This document shows positions 1-11,603 of a stretch of 64,000 nucleotides of DNA, one piece after another; within the stretch, counting starts at the first letter, position 1; every line of letters starts with the position of its first letter. A program made the position numbers and the translations under genes. The notes beneath the pieces are model-generated. The model saw nothing but the letters and a program-made list of their open reading frames with translations, did not search any database and was not told the DNA's origin. Origin of the DNA: Tubiluchus corallicola (Eukaryota; Priapulida; Priapulimorpha; Priapulimorphida; Tubiluchidae); NCBI GenBank assembly GCA_030141605.1, contig JAQGDQ010000177.1, forward strand, positions 222,501 through 286,500, read 5' to 3'.

Positions 1-258
1 TTTCTCGCACTCGTCTTGAACATTTTATTACTTGTGACACTTCAGTAACATGGCTGAGTGCCCAATATTCCAAATAAAGGGCTTCAAAGATGGGCCCTTA
101 TCTCAAAGGTCTCAAAGAGGGATTCTTTATCTCAAATGAGAAACCATTTTAAATTGGATTTATCTTCAGACGTCCTGCCTCCTTTTTTAAAGTTAAAATT
201 CAGCAATGCTAAGTATGGCCCCAAACTAAAGGGGTCCTAGGCTGCAGCCTACAGTAGC

Positions 259-699
259 CTACGGGGTAATGCAGCCCTGGTTACAAACTACAATTGTATG
301 CAAATTATGTTGTAACCTACAAGCCGCAATTGTTGCACAAAGTGAACTTACCGTTTCACATCTTGTTGCTCTGTCCAACGTGGCAGGATCTAATTGACTT
401 GCTACATAATTCAATGTTGTTCTACTGACAAGCTTTTCCTTTGAACTCTCTTGCGCACACGGGTTCTTCTTTATCTTTGTGTTATGTTCTTTGTACAGAA
501 ATAAATTAGCTTTGAGCGACACAAACACAATACTTCTATAGAGCTTCGCGTATAAGAAAACATTTCCTACTATGTAAAGAAGAAATAGAAGTAGTAGTGA
601 GTGAAATTTTGTTTTGTTTAAAAATGTCATGTAGTTCATTACGGTAGCAAATGTCAAATAGTTTAAACAGAAGGCAGTTTGCACGAAAAGTTCAGTCAC
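259..699 (-). CDS. Possible exon of unrecognised type II membrane protein
   Basis: A 146-codon minus-strand frame opens with Met, has a hydrophobic stretch at about residues 32-62 that could be a signal anchor, then a polar region rich in Ser, Lys and Asp. At about 354 the minus strand reads GAAACG followed by GTAAGT, a strong splice donor, so coding may stop there (residue about 115) and continue outside the window at lower coordinates. I do not recognise the family. No acceptor or partner exon is visible, so this may be a chance frame. Confidence 0.25.
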   Translation of the reverse strand: MTELFVQTAFCLNYLTFATVMNYMTFLNKTKFHSLLLLFLLYIVGNVFLYAKLYRSIVFVSLKANLFLYKEHNTKIKKNPCAQESSKEKLVSRTTLNYVASQLDPATLDRATRCETVSSLCATIAACRLQHNLHTIVVCNQGCITP

Positions 700-1670
700 A
701 AAACAGGCTTGGTAGTTGCCAGAGGCGTTATTAAGCTAAGTGTTACAGTACCCACTAACTTAACATTTTGTCTTTTCTGTAATTTGGGTTTCAGTTTGTA
801 GAAAAACGTATTTCTTTCCTAATAATATTAATCAACATGCATTGATTTACTTTTTTTTGGTAAAACAACTGTTCTATGTCCAGTCTTTGGATAATTTAGA
901 TTAGGATTGTAATTATTAACATTATTTTATTTCCAATATACTTTACATAAGTAATTCATTAAAAAGTGTTATCAGTTAAGATAATTTACACGATTAGTAA
1001 CAAAAACAACATAACAATAGTAAAAAGAATTAATGAGCCTAGTATTTGTGATAAAATATATAAGCTGTACAATTTCTTTCAAATTAGCATGTTACAATGT
1101 AATTTATAATTGATTGCAGCTGTGCTGTATTTAGAAAATTAAAATTATTACATTCTAAGCCCTCGACGCAGTCTCTAGCGTTGACTGTTATATTAACAAT
1201 TACCTGTCGGTTTCCTATCAAAGCCTTTTCCTCACTGATCTCCTTGCCAAAATATTATATCCATTTTCTAACTGATAACTACTGCAATTCAATGTGTAAC
1301 ATATATGTCGTAAATGAAAACTGGGGCGATGATAGCGTCAGAGGTACTAGTGGCAACGGTGGTGGCCTCAAAAAGTGAAATAAAGTTTTAAGTGTCAGAA
1401 ATCGCACTTCGGAATTTATAAACACAGTACTTTAATTATAGCAACAAAAAAGCCCTGGGTATTTCAGAGATTTGTGACAAGTTGTGGCCATTTTTTATTT
1501 CTCTCAGTTTCCATTAATAATGAATAGTGTTGAATTTATTTCAACTTTGGTTGATCACAGTAACAACAACAATAATAAGTGTGAAATTAGTGTTTCTGAG
1601 GCACTGCCAATGCAATACAAAAATAAACAACTAGTGACGTAAAATAATAAAGAAGTAATAATCGACATTA
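700..1670. other. AT-rich intergenic DNA, no gene seen
   Basis: Low-complexity AT-rich sequence with frequent stops in all frames. No coding, RNA or element structure could be supported. Confidence 0.5.
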
Positions 1671-1674
1671 AATC

Positions 1675-2142
1675 TTGCCTTACCTTTTCTTACCTTACCT
1701 TAAGTTACCATACCTCACCTTTCCTTGCCTTACCTTACCTTACCTTACCTTTCTTTACCTTACCTTACCTTACCTTACCTTACCTTACCTTACCTTACCT
1801 TACCTTACCTTACCTTACCTTACCTTACCTTACCTTACCTTACCTTCCCTTACCTTACCTTACCTTACTTTACTTTACTTTACCTACCTTCCCTTCCCTT
1901 CCCTTCCCTTCCCTTGCCTTGCCTTGCCTTGCCTTGCCTTGCCTTGCCTTGCCTTGCCTTGCCTTGCCTTGCCTTGCCTTGCCTTGCCTTGCCTTGCCTT
2001 ACCTTACTTTGCCTTACCTTATCTTACCTTACATTACTTTACCTTACCTTGTCTTATCTTAGCGTGCCTCGTCTCGTCTCATTTCATCTCACAACACCTC
2101 ATCTCTTTTCATCCTATCTCATCTTATTTTACCTTGTCTTAA
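1675..2142. repeat. Pentanucleotide satellite (CCTTA)n then (CCTTG)n
   Basis: About 470 bp of 5 bp units. CCTTA dominates up to about 1885, then a short CCCTT block, then CCTTG from about 1910 to 2000, then decayed CCTTA and CTCAT-like units. Long open frames here (Leu-Pro-Tyr-Leu-Thr and similar) are artefacts of the period, not genes. The abrupt switch of variant indicates successive local expansions. Confidence 0.95.
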
Positions 2143-2794
2143 TAATTATATCAAATAGAAATTTGTAGTTCAGTGTTGAACTTTTTGTAAACAAAGACTT
2201 CTGATTTTTGCTGATAAATTTGCGAATTGCAATTTATTCAATTCATTCAATCTTCGTTGTAATTTTAGAGCAAATCTAGTCGCAAAAAGGAATAATCTTA
2301 ACTATTGTTTTATAGCTGTATCGTCGAATGATCAAATACTTTAACGTGCAGAATTTTTACTTTTGTATCTTGCCGTTCAATCCTTACTCAGCCGAGGCAC
2401 AAATGAAACTTATCGTTTTATTTGCACGAGGAGGCGCTAAAATAATTTTTGCTTAGGCCGTCCAACTACCTAGAGCCGGTCCTGCTTGATTGTCATTAAG
2501 CGCTAGTCATTAAGATCAACTACATGTAATTAGTCAAATGTTGGCCCAGTGATGGTGACCTATGAAACGGCTGTTGAATTAACAAGAGAACTGTTGAGCA
2601 ACTCAATACCTAGTCAGTTCCATTATTTAAAATAGTTAAAAGCCGCCAATAGCAGATTTGAGTATGAAAGATGGTGTCTCGAATCACATAAACTGAAGAA
2701 AGATATACAGACATTATCATGTTAGCAATTTGCTTAAACAGTTACCATTGATTGTTTGCTTACTATATTTACTGATGCGTTAGACCAAAGACTG

Positions 2795-3000
2795 ACAGAC
2801 AGACAGAACGAACGACCGAATAAACATACTAACGGTTGGCTGACTACTAACTGACTGACTTGTTTCTGATTGAATGAGTGAGTGAATAAGCGTGTGTGTG
2901 AACGAATAAATGAACGAATGAATAAGTGAGCAAACGAGTGAGCGAATAAATGTTTCAGTGAATGAATGAATCAATGAATGGTTAACTGACTGACTGACTG
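2795..3000. repeat. Degenerate tetranucleotide repeat
   Basis: Imperfect GACTGACT, GAATGAAT and GAACGAAC runs fill this stretch. The minus-strand frame rich in Ser, Ile and His is a by-product of the repeat. Confidence 0.8.
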
Positions 3001-3004
3001 TCAA

Positions 3005-3784
3005 AAAATCACACTGAGATTAGTCATTATTTTTCACAAAAAACAAGTCGACAACAAAAACAGTCTTTAAATTTTACTGTTTGACTTACAAATCTATTAA
3101 GCCTTTATATTTGTTAGGTGTAAGACCATGCTGCTGCCATGCAAAGCAAAATAACTCTATCATAATAGAAAAACCTTTCAAATGTTAATTTTTCACATTT
3201 ATCAAAACAACATTACTAAATGTTAGAGCTCACAGATGTCTTAATTTTGATAAACGTTTTTTATTTTTTTAGTTGAGGCAGTGCAGTGAATGACCGTCCG
3301 CTAACATCTTATTATTTTTGTTTTTGTTACCAATCTCTTACATCAGAAACTTTTGCTTTTATAGCATTAGCATTAGCATTTTCATCTTCAATGGGTTCAT
3401 TCAACATTTTAGCTGAGAAAAAATGGGCTTGGTTTACAACCGTAGACGTGCAGACTTTACAATATGACAAACAGTAACATTAACAAATTAATAACATGAC
3501 ATAACAGTAACAGTAGCAAATCTGTCACATCACATACATGCATACTTCAGTGTCTTCCAGCCCCAAGTTGTGTGTCTTCTAGTTTTCTCCAGCACTGCTT
3601 CATTGTGGAATTTCTTGATGCATCTATGATGCATCAAAATGAACAACAGTTTGACTAGGTATATTAGTACAGTATTTTTACACCAATAATTCTTCGTCAA
3701 AGAGTGGAAAGGTAAAGATTTTATGTGTTGCCCAAAATATTAAGCAAATATTGGCATTCTAGTTGAACCACTTTAATTTCATTT
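3005..3784. other. Intergenic, nothing recognised
   Basis: AT-rich sequence downstream of the sulfotransferase relic. The 63-codon plus-strand frame at 3286 has no recognisable domain. Confidence 0.4.
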
Positions 3785-4646
3785 TCAGTCAATTTTCAAT
3801 GTGAAATCTGAGATTAAGTCTGAACGTAGAATACGGTCTTCATTTGCAACTAAACTGCTATTGATGCGCGAATCGCGACCGTCTACCAAACCGACATTTT
3901 TCAAAAATTGTATAACGTTCAGACTACCATCTAAACTAGCAAAGTCGAGAAGTGTTTTAGTGACTGCTTTTGTGTTTTTTATCAGCTGCTCATACGTTAG
4001 TGTTAACAGTTTTGATTTGGGAATCAAAGTCGTTCTCAAGCTGTCATAGTTTTCTTCATATCTGCACATATTTCTTTCACAGCTGTTGCGTTAAGATCTT
4101 CGCTAAACTTCGCCACTTTTCTGGACGCTATGACAGCTCTCGGGTCGCGCACCAGGTAAATGATTCTCGTCTTCACGGGTGCTTGGAAAAGCGAAAATAG
4201 ATCGGCAACGTGTAAACGAACCGTTTTGACGACGACGAGCTTATGTCTACTGGCACAGTCTGTCCAGGGAAGTTTTCCCAAATTTCGTAATTGAGGCACC
4301 ACATTCCGCATCGACGTAATGATCTCTCACGCCATCTAGCGTCTTGTTACATCCTGCTGCCAAGGACATTGCCTTGCTACGAGCTACAAAATGAACCCAG
4401 TTGCTCAAATTCTGATGCATCTTATTCATTACAGCAACATCGGTGAAATCACAGTTTATTATGCGTTTCAATGTATCCACCCCTTGTTAATTATGCTTAT
4501 ATTTCGGGTGTAGTTTCTCACCCTCCAGGGCGCCACGTTTTCTTTCTGAAATGGTGGTAACATCAGTAAGGATTCAAATATGTACAGCACGTCAGGATGG
4601 CTATTGAATATGTCACCCAAAAGTCTGGATCCGCTTCTGTGATATG
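3785..4646 (-). pseudogene. Carbohydrate sulfotransferase relic (CHST-like)
   Basis: The minus strand carries the two PAPS-binding signatures of Golgi carbohydrate sulfotransferases. Near 4600-4646 is the 5'-phosphosulfate loop, AYHRSGSRLLGD followed by FNSHPDVLYIFESL. Near 4130-4180 is the 3'-phosphate motif IIYLVRDPRAVIASR, preceded by KTVRLHVADL. The C-terminal part continues with LTYEQLIKN and ends at a stop at 3785. The coding sequence begins just after a plausible acceptor (TTTTATCAG, ending at 4647). Continuity is broken by at least three frame changes, near 4490, 4290 and 4060. Family members transfer sulfate from PAPS to glycans in the Golgi lumen. Either this is a decayed copy or the assembly has indels. 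The N-terminal signal anchor was not found. Confidence 0.75.
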
Positions 4647-4659
4647 CTGATAAAATAAA

Positions 4660-5545
4660 AAAGGCACTTCAAAGTATTAATCAAGTTTGTATGCAAAAAA
4701 TCAGAAATATGTTTGTTTAAGAAACTTAAAAGCTTTTATTGCTAAATTAAAGCACGAAACGTGATCCATAATGAAGCCTTAAACAGAGATATTGGCAAAA
4801 TCGTCAGTTAGTTTTAAATTATATTTCAAATACGCTGAAATGGCTTCACGAAACACTAATCTCGGCCAGCAAGACTCGTTTACTCATTTCCTAATGTAAA
4901 TTATAACATAAAATTAAACGAATTCTTTTCATATAAAAATAGCTTTAACACGTTTAAGTTGTGTTTTGAAATTTTAAATACGTTTGATATTTAACGGGCA
5001 CATAATTTAAGCGTTTTTCTTCATCTTCTATGTGCTTAATGATAGCCGTCTAATAATGCATTTTTAAACATAAACCGTAAAAATCAGTTTACCCAATTTG
5101 AGTATATGATGAAAATGTAACTTTTATTATGGTCAATAAACTAACTAACTAACTATATAGAAGACAACTCTACCTATAGGTCATTTTTCCTTTTACACAG
5201 TAGGCTGGGGCCTAGAAGACAGCTATATCTGTATGTTGCAGATTCAACTGAATAAGAGCTGCAAAAAGCTGCGCACTCTCTTCGAAGAGCAATTAGTAGT
5301 GTGGAAAGACGTTTAGATCAGGGATAGCTTAGTTTCTCTACAATGCTCCAAAAATCAATCATTAATGCAGCAGTGACTAGTCCATAACGACTGTGTTTGC
5401 TCCAGCTGTGGCGCATTGCTTGTAAGTTTATTAGTTTATCACCATTTTTTATAATAGCAAAATACGTAACTAAGTGATTTGTAATTCTGTACAACATACA
5501 ATAACATTACAAAGTGCAAAAGCGATTATGATTAGTGGTGAAAGG
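4660..5545. other. Intergenic, nothing recognised
   Basis: AT-rich sequence upstream of the sulfotransferase relic. The missing 5' exon of that gene could lie here, but I could not identify one. Confidence 0.35.
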
Positions 5546-5548
5546 GTG

Positions 5549-6142
5549 GCGTATATATATAAGATTCGAGGCTACAACTCCGACGACGGCACCATTTGCA
5601 GTGATCTAGATAGCCAGTTCAGTGGTGGGTGTAGCAGGCGTATTTAGAATTTGCGAGAGGGCCATGGCGTCCCGTAACTCCCGATTTTTTTCCAAATTTT
5701 GACCAAACAGCTTGTAGAAAAAACGTTCTAGCGGCGCCAGGTGGGACTTTCGGGAGGAGATATATAGCTCTTTGGAAAGAGGAAGAACAGGGCTACACGG
5801 TGATGTGGGCTATGTTTTAGTACACGTTCTCCAGGAGGAGTGCCGACGAGTTAATTACATGTTCTATTTTTGGCAATTTTCGCTTGGAGAATTGCTGACG
5901 CAAAGCCATTGTTGTGACGTCAGCTATCCTACTCTGCTAATAACTTATTACTTTAATTGGCTTTGCATTATAAATGAGGACTATGTAGGACGTTCTTGTA
6001 TTTTCGATTATGAGTGTATTTATGCGCAAATTTTTTTGCGGGGCCTTTGCTAGTCGTATATATTAATTTCGCTGGTATATATATATAAAAGATTCGAGGC
6101 TACAGCTTCGACGGCAGCACCATTTGCGGCGATCTATATATC
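5549..6142. repeat. Direct repeat pair headed by (TA)n-AGATTCGAGGCTACA
   Basis: A roughly 60 bp module, a short TA run then AGATTCGAGGCTACA, then a GACGGC-containing stretch and CACCATTTGC, occurs at 5549-5612 and again at 6076-6142 with few differences. A third, shorter copy begins at about 8468. The spacing of about 525 bp could represent two ends of one element or two insertions. The 93-codon frame between them is not recognisable. Confidence 0.6.
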
Positions 6143-6960
6143 AAATGAAAGGTCTCGATCTAGTGTCCTGCCATTGGTGATTTATTTTTCGAATCGGGCC
6201 CACCGGAAGGAACGGGGGTGAAAAACCTCCAAAAAGGGCCGTTTTCGGCCGTTAATTAAGTTTTTAATCTACAATTTAATTATCAGAAACGCTTTTGCAA
6301 TATCAATTGTGTTAAAATGTACACTTTTTATCGGATTTGGGAAAGGGGTAGTATATGAAAAATCTTGCTGTCTTCCTTTAAGTAACTAGAAGAAATTGTC
6401 TAACTGTACAGCTTGATTTTTTAAGCTTAATGTTATGGTGTAATACTATATCCTGTTTTGAACTCTTAATTGCAAGACGTGTGCACGTTATTCTTCAAAT
6501 GACGCAAGCACTGCCCCTTGTGGCGTTTTTCCTCATTAATCAGATCGCCCCAACAAATAACTGATCTAAAACAGTGGGGATTTCTATTACAAAACGTGAC
6601 AAATTCTACAAACGTTTAATAAGCAAACAAATTCTGGCAGCTTAAGGGAAAATTAAGCTAATTTGGAGTTACAACGGGAAATCTTCGTCTCCTGTGACAA
6701 TGTTTTTCAATTTTGTTATCAAAAATTGTATGTGCACATTATGAAAAATGTAGCTCATACAGGCGGCATAAGAAACACTCTGCAGAGCGACTATTTATAA
6801 TGCAAATTCTTCATTTGGACTTCGTGCCAATTGGTAAAATGTCACTGTCTTACCCCAAGATGCACCACTCACTAACCAAAAACTTATTTTTAATCTTATT
6901 GACAAGATACAGTAATCTAAAACTTAGTTAGAACATGTATGCTACGAACATGAACATGTA
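6143..6960. other. Repeat-like flank and intergenic DNA
   Basis: It begins with ATCAAATGAAAGGTCTCGAT, a motif also found in the tandem array at 26.6-27.4 kb, so part is probably an old repeat. The rest shows no coding signal. Confidence 0.4.
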
Positions 6961-6963
6961 TGC

Positions 6964-7130
6964 TCTGATTATTTTTTCAAACTTTACACAATGTTATCTA
7001 AACTTGTTTCAAACGACCTACCATTAAAATGGCTGCACCTAACAGTCATCGCGCAAGTTTAAATTTACATGTTCTATACAGCGTTACTGCCGAGGCAAGC
7101 GCTGCATGCAAAAAGGTAGTATGTAAGTGG
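6964..7130. repeat. Interspersed repeat, copy related to 51648-51810
   Basis: Shares a long diverged match with 51648-51810, including TTATCTAAACTTGTTTCAAA, then AAAATGGCTGC and a GTTTAAATTTA segment, in the same order and orientation. No terminal structure is visible, so the class is unknown. Confidence 0.7.
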
Positions 7131-8069
7131 AGGGTTTCTGTGCTTTAAATTAGTATTCCACAATTTAAAGAAACAATTTAATATGCACAGTTGAATTCAT
7201 AACAGAATGCAAAAATATTTTCGTAATTAAAAACCGCTTCTTTAATGTATAGTAGCACTTTTTTCTCAAGTAGATCAGACTTAACACACACAATAGATGC
7301 ATATTAATTCCTGTTTACAATCACTTGTTTGCAATCACTAGGAAATTTTTTAAAAATAAGGCAACTGAAGCAAGTTAACAAAAGAATGTTTGAGCTACAC
7401 CTAATTTACATTTCCTTATGAATAACACACAGCAGTGTTTTATATTTTTAAGTATTTAAAATGTTAAACATAAAAACCTATAAATTAGGTCACATTTCAG
7501 CGCATTTTCCAACCGAGTTTGAAAGTGAATTTAAAATTAGTTGGTCTGTCCTGTTATTCGCATATAAAGAAATTTAACAAATAAGATTCTACAATGAATT
7601 ATTTCTCAAAATTAAAAAGCATGCAAAATATTGTATTAAACATATAAACTTTTAGGAAAAGTTCTATCATTTCCTAATAATATCACGTTTTGATACCATA
7701 GTTAAATAACGCGCCACAAGCAGTTAGTAGGAATAGTGCAGCAGCAGTAGCATACAACAAGCAGTTAGATAGCAACTCCCTTTATAAAGCGTTTAGCTAA
7801 CATGAACGCTAACTCTGGTTTCTCTGCAGAACGCATAAATCTTTCGCCTTTTACTAAAGATTTCCGTGCAGAGGAACAAATTAATGAGTATTTAATAATT
7901 TCTCTCTGCCTTGCTTTTAGCAAGGTAATATGTAAGAAAATGTCAATATTGGTTCTGAATAGAGTACAAATGTATAATAGTTATGAGTGAAACAAAATTC
8001 TTGCAGATAATTCCATAGATAAGAAGCCAGGGTTTACTGTATTTTATGCCAAATTTATGAATTTTAAAC

Positions 8070-8460
8070 TGTTTCTTCTTCAGAGTCTCATTCCATCTAT
8101 TGTAGACATTTATCAGAGTATTCCACTCACTCCTAACAGCGCGAGTTCTTCTACTCTTAAAGATAGATTTGGTTGAGGTTATTGAACATCTTTATTCATC
8201 TTAGCCATCCAAGTTGTTTTTGGTTTGCCAGGTGGTAAGGCGTCCTTTAAGGTGATTTTTACTGTTGCTTCACTTGGTAATCTTAGAAGGTGTCCTAGCC
8301 ATCTTAATCTTAGGATCTTGTTTTTGAACTCCAAGGAACTTTTTTCTAGTGTAAAAATCTTCATTTTTGATTACGTATGGGCATCTTACCTTTAGAACTT
8401 TCCTTAGAAGACTTCTATGAAATGTGTCAATCTGCTTTTCTTGAGTAATCGTTAAACCCC
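8070..8460 (-). mobile_element. LINE 3' fragment (ORF2 C-terminus)
   Basis: The minus strand encodes RSLLRKVLKVRCPYVIKNE, then after frame slips LRLRWLGHLLRLPSEA and GKPKTTWMAKMNKDVQ. The LRWxGHxLRxP and GKPKTTW motifs are characteristic of the region C-terminal to the reverse transcriptase in RTE- or L1-type LINEs. The fragment is 5'-truncated and frameshifted. Confidence 0.75.
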
Positions 8461-8529
8461 AACCGAATATATATATATATATATATATAAGATTCGAGGC
8501 TACAACTCACTATGGTTCATAAACGATCC

Positions 8530-8940
8530 TTCAGGGCAAGTTGCACTTACCATTGGAATTTGCTGCCGTACGAACTAAGAACATGCACAAATTTTGATAC
8601 TTTTAAATCCAAGTTAAAAACTTACTTATTCTTAAAATCGTTTTCTGATTTCTAAAGACTGTTTTAAATCATCTTTGTAATTTCATAGTTTTAATTGCAT
8701 AAATTATCAACTCGATTACATGCTTCTTAGAGATTTGTGGCTTAACAATACAATTTTTTTGATATTTAATCTAAATTTAAAACTTACTGGTTTTAACGTT
8801 TCTATTTCTTGAGTTAGATCTACGTTATACTTTAAATTTTTTCATAATTTTTTGCAAATTTATCGTGTGATGTTAGAATTGTAAGCGCTGTAAAGCGTGC
8901 TAGAGCATATAGATAGGAACGCTATAGAAAAGTAAAATAA
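8530..8940 (+). mobile_element. CR1/L2-like LINE 3' end
   Basis: A frame without a Met start encodes YHWNLLPYELRTCTNFDTF, then KSKLKTYLFLKSFSDF and a stop at about 8656. The WNLLP...L.....FK.KLK.YLF pattern is the usual last segment of CR1/L2/Jockey-type ORF2. The 3' UTR ends near 8940 with a GCGCTATAGAAAAGTAAAATAAA-like tail, as seen at 3' ends of this clade. It is 5'-truncated and starts just after a (TA)n AGATTCGAGGCTACA module. Confidence 0.75.
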
Positions 8941-9015
8941 AAACTTAAATTTGCAAACATCCCACTTTATAACTAAAAAAACCTGTCTTTGTACAATCAT
9001 CTGTAAAGATTTTTA

Positions 9016-9018
<3 letters not shown>

Positions 9019-9060
<42 letters not shown>

Positions 9061-9082
9061 TGTATATATATATATATATATA
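9019..9082. repeat. (TA)n microsatellite
   Basis: Two TA runs, at about 9019-9057 and 9062-9082, separated by TTAATG. The block lies at the 3' end of the minus-strand LINE at 9083-9895 and may be its tail or its target. Confidence 0.9.
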
Positions 9083-9895
9083 CATTAATTCTTTATTTGT
9101 CATCAAAATGGTTCACTCATTATAATAAAATTGAGTAAGCCTCAGCGTAATGTTAAAAAATAACAACACTGTTCAAGACAAATGAGTCCAGTGCATACTA
9201 AAAAAAGTAAAGTGCAAAACTAAGGCCTAATTATATACAATAAATGAACATATTTACAAACACCATATTAAAATATTTTTACAAAACAATATTACAAAAG
9301 TACATTAAATTTTACATGACATATTTTACCCTGTATATACATTTGACATGACACAATTAACAGAAACATGCTTTACATTACATAAATTTCACTCATTACA
9401 TTTACACTATTTATACATTTGACATTACAAAACTAACATAACACGTATTACACTACATTACATATTATTTTTAAAAAAAATTCATTTTTAATCGTTTTAT
9501 GGAGTCAGGGGCGGGGGTAGATGAAAGTTGAGACTGTGTAATTAGTATCAGATGCACAATGTGGAAGTTGAAACCTGTTATATTGATATTCTTTTAATTT
9601 CTTTTTAAAGTGGTGGAGAGATTCTATTTGTTTTATTTCACTGGGTAGTAAGTTCCATAAATGTATGGCCTGTTTTGATATAGAGTTATTTCCAAATTTA
9701 TTGTTTACTGTAATTTGCTTTAAATTGTGTGTTCTGGTGTTTAAGGTGGTATCAGGAATGAATGCTAAGGGATTGTTTATAAATGGAATGCTCAGTTTAT
9801 TGATATATTTATAAAGAAATATCAGTGTTTTGTAATCTCGATAGGCTTCTAATATTGGTATTTTTGTGGACGTTCTTAAACTAGGCTAATGGTTA
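9083..9895 (-). mobile_element. LINE 3' end with intact ORF2 tail
   Basis: From about 9875 to the TGA at 9505-9507 the minus strand is open with no stop or frameshift. It reads SLRTSTKIPILEAYRDYK, then TLIFLYKYINKLSIPF, then IHLWNLLPSEIKQIESLHHF and KKKLKEYQYNRFQ. This is the conserved end of CR1/Jockey-type ORF2. It lacks a Met start, so an ATG-based ORF search misses it. About 420 bp of 3' UTR rich in TTACAT repeats follows, ending in AATAAAGAATTAATG and TA repeats. The 5' truncation lies near 9895. The clean frame suggests a younger insertion than the other LINEs here. Confidence 0.85.
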
Positions 9896-9989
9896 TTCAG
9901 TGTAAGGGTTACACCAAAAAGCGAAAATGCGAATATACCTATAGAAAAGAAAATTAGTGTAATTAAGTTTTTAGTGATAGGTGCTATCT

Positions 9990-10245
9990 TTTGATGTACA
10001 CATGAAGTTGTTATCACCACAAAACCAATTTCTGGCAGAGAATTCCAAAGATAAGAAGCCTACCCGAAAAACCTGTATCTATAGGCAGTTGTTTTGTATC
10101 TAGAAAGGCCCAGGATCAGAAGTAGTAGTAAAGTGGATTGTACGAGCAAACTGTCAGCATTTAGGTACCAATGACACGAAAGACCCCCAGAACCTTTTCC
10201 ATTTAAGAAGTGGTAAAATAGGTTGTGTTGCAACTCGCCTGGCAT
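9990..10245 (-). mobile_element. Decayed LINE tail
   Basis: The minus strand reads LFYHFLNGKGSGGLSCHWYL, then LGLSRYKTTAYRYRFFG, then after a slip ASYLWNSLPE. The WNSLP motif and position fit a LINE C-terminus. A related short sequence with the same order lies at about 8005-8035. Assignment is by pattern only. Confidence 0.45.
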
Positions 10246-10249
10246 TTAA

Positions 10250-10980
10250 AAAGATTGAAAATTTATTATTTTAAAGAAGCTTTCTGCAACTGAGCTGAAG
10301 TATTTGTTTGTCTTCTGTCTGGCATCTAGTAGTGCTTGCATTGTTCTAACAGAGTCTTTGTGTTTTTACGATTTTTTTATTTCCTTATGACATTCATTAG
10401 ACTTTTAATCAATTAGTGTTCTGCATTTTATGGATAACTAATTTATGCATTTTAGAAATGAATAATTAGACTTTTATAATTACGGTATTTTTATTAACAA
10501 TATTTTATACTGTAATAATGATTTTATGTATAAAATGCATTTAAAATATTCAATAAATTGTTATTATTATAATTAACACAGACCCTTGACATTGGGCACA
10601 AAATTTCACCATTATAAATTTTGCTTAAACTGCTGTAGATCCAAATGAATATATGAAAGTTTATTAATTCATGAGTTTGCACAATCTTTAAGCAATCATC
10701 AGTCTGGTGTCCTTAAAGTCAAACTAAACCCTCACCATAAACTTTTACAACATAAAATCGTGCTATCATTACGAATATTCCATTTATTTTTTGTGTAAAC
10801 TTACTGCAAAACTTGTTTCTTTTGATTTTTTTATTACTTCGTTGTTAGCGGTACTAAATCTGAAGAACCGCCGTTTTTCGTTGCACGGGACGAATGACGT
10901 AATGAGTACTGCCACGAGGTCACCAAAGATCAATTACTAAACATCGGTAACCAGAGACGCTTTCTATACTACGTACGTCA
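10250..10980. other. Intergenic DNA upstream of GPCR 1
   Basis: AT-rich to about 10850, then a less AT-rich stretch (10860-11060) with several CpGs that probably holds the promoter and first exon of the receptor gene. No element was recognised. Confidence 0.4.
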
Positions 10981-10984
10981 TTCT

Positions 10985-11059
10985 CGCTCACTCACGCCAA
11001 AGGCGCGAAACATGGCGATCTTTACGGCAATGCATTCGTTCGAAATTCGCCAGAAGAAG
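10985..11059 (+). promoter_or_regulatory. Probable 5' UTR exon of GPCR 1 with short uORF
   Basis: An ATG at 11012 opens 16 codons (MAIFTAMHSFEIRQKK) that run to a strong donor, AAG/GTAAGT, at 11059. If spliced to the acceptor TTGCAG at 11571-11576, the next triplet is TGA (11577-11579), so the uORF closes right at the junction, 25 bp before the receptor ATG at 11604. The exon start is arbitrary because the transcription start was not identified. This is inference from splice signals. Confidence 0.45.
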
Positions 11060-11603
11060 GTAAGTCATTTAATTTACAGGTTTGTTTTGTTTAATAATAA
11101 CTGTGAATTCTTGTGTTATCATAATAATGCATTAGAAAAACTTCTAAATCTGTTGGGGATATATAGGCCTTTAACTCTATTTGGCTAGATGATGTATGTT
11201 GACTTTTCTGGGTTTCACTAGCCCAATAGCAATTATAATAATGATAATTAGCTAATATGATACAGAACTACTAGGCATATGCATATATTTTTCTTTTTAT
11301 TTATAATTTATTGATTTATTTACCTTGTTACCTGCTCAACTTTGGCATAGCTCAAGGCTCGGTGTGTGTTTATGTTTCACTTTTTTTTGGAAAGAAAAAA
11401 ATTCGCTTTGATTTCTATAAAATTTTTGGCATTTAGATTTTTTATAAGCAACGTGCACAATTGTATAGCTGCAAACAAAACCGAACTACGAAATGTTACT
11501 AAGAAACTTAGTTTAGCAGTTGTTGCGTTAACATTGGTTGTTACTAACATTGTGTAAAATCTATTACTGCTTGCAGTGAGGACACTGACGTCAAGTGCAA
11601 GAG

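Noticed and set aside
1675-2168. Two overlapping 147-155 codon frames rich in Leu, Pro, Tyr and Thr
   Set aside because: They are direct translations of the 5 bp satellite; two frames are open at once for that reason.
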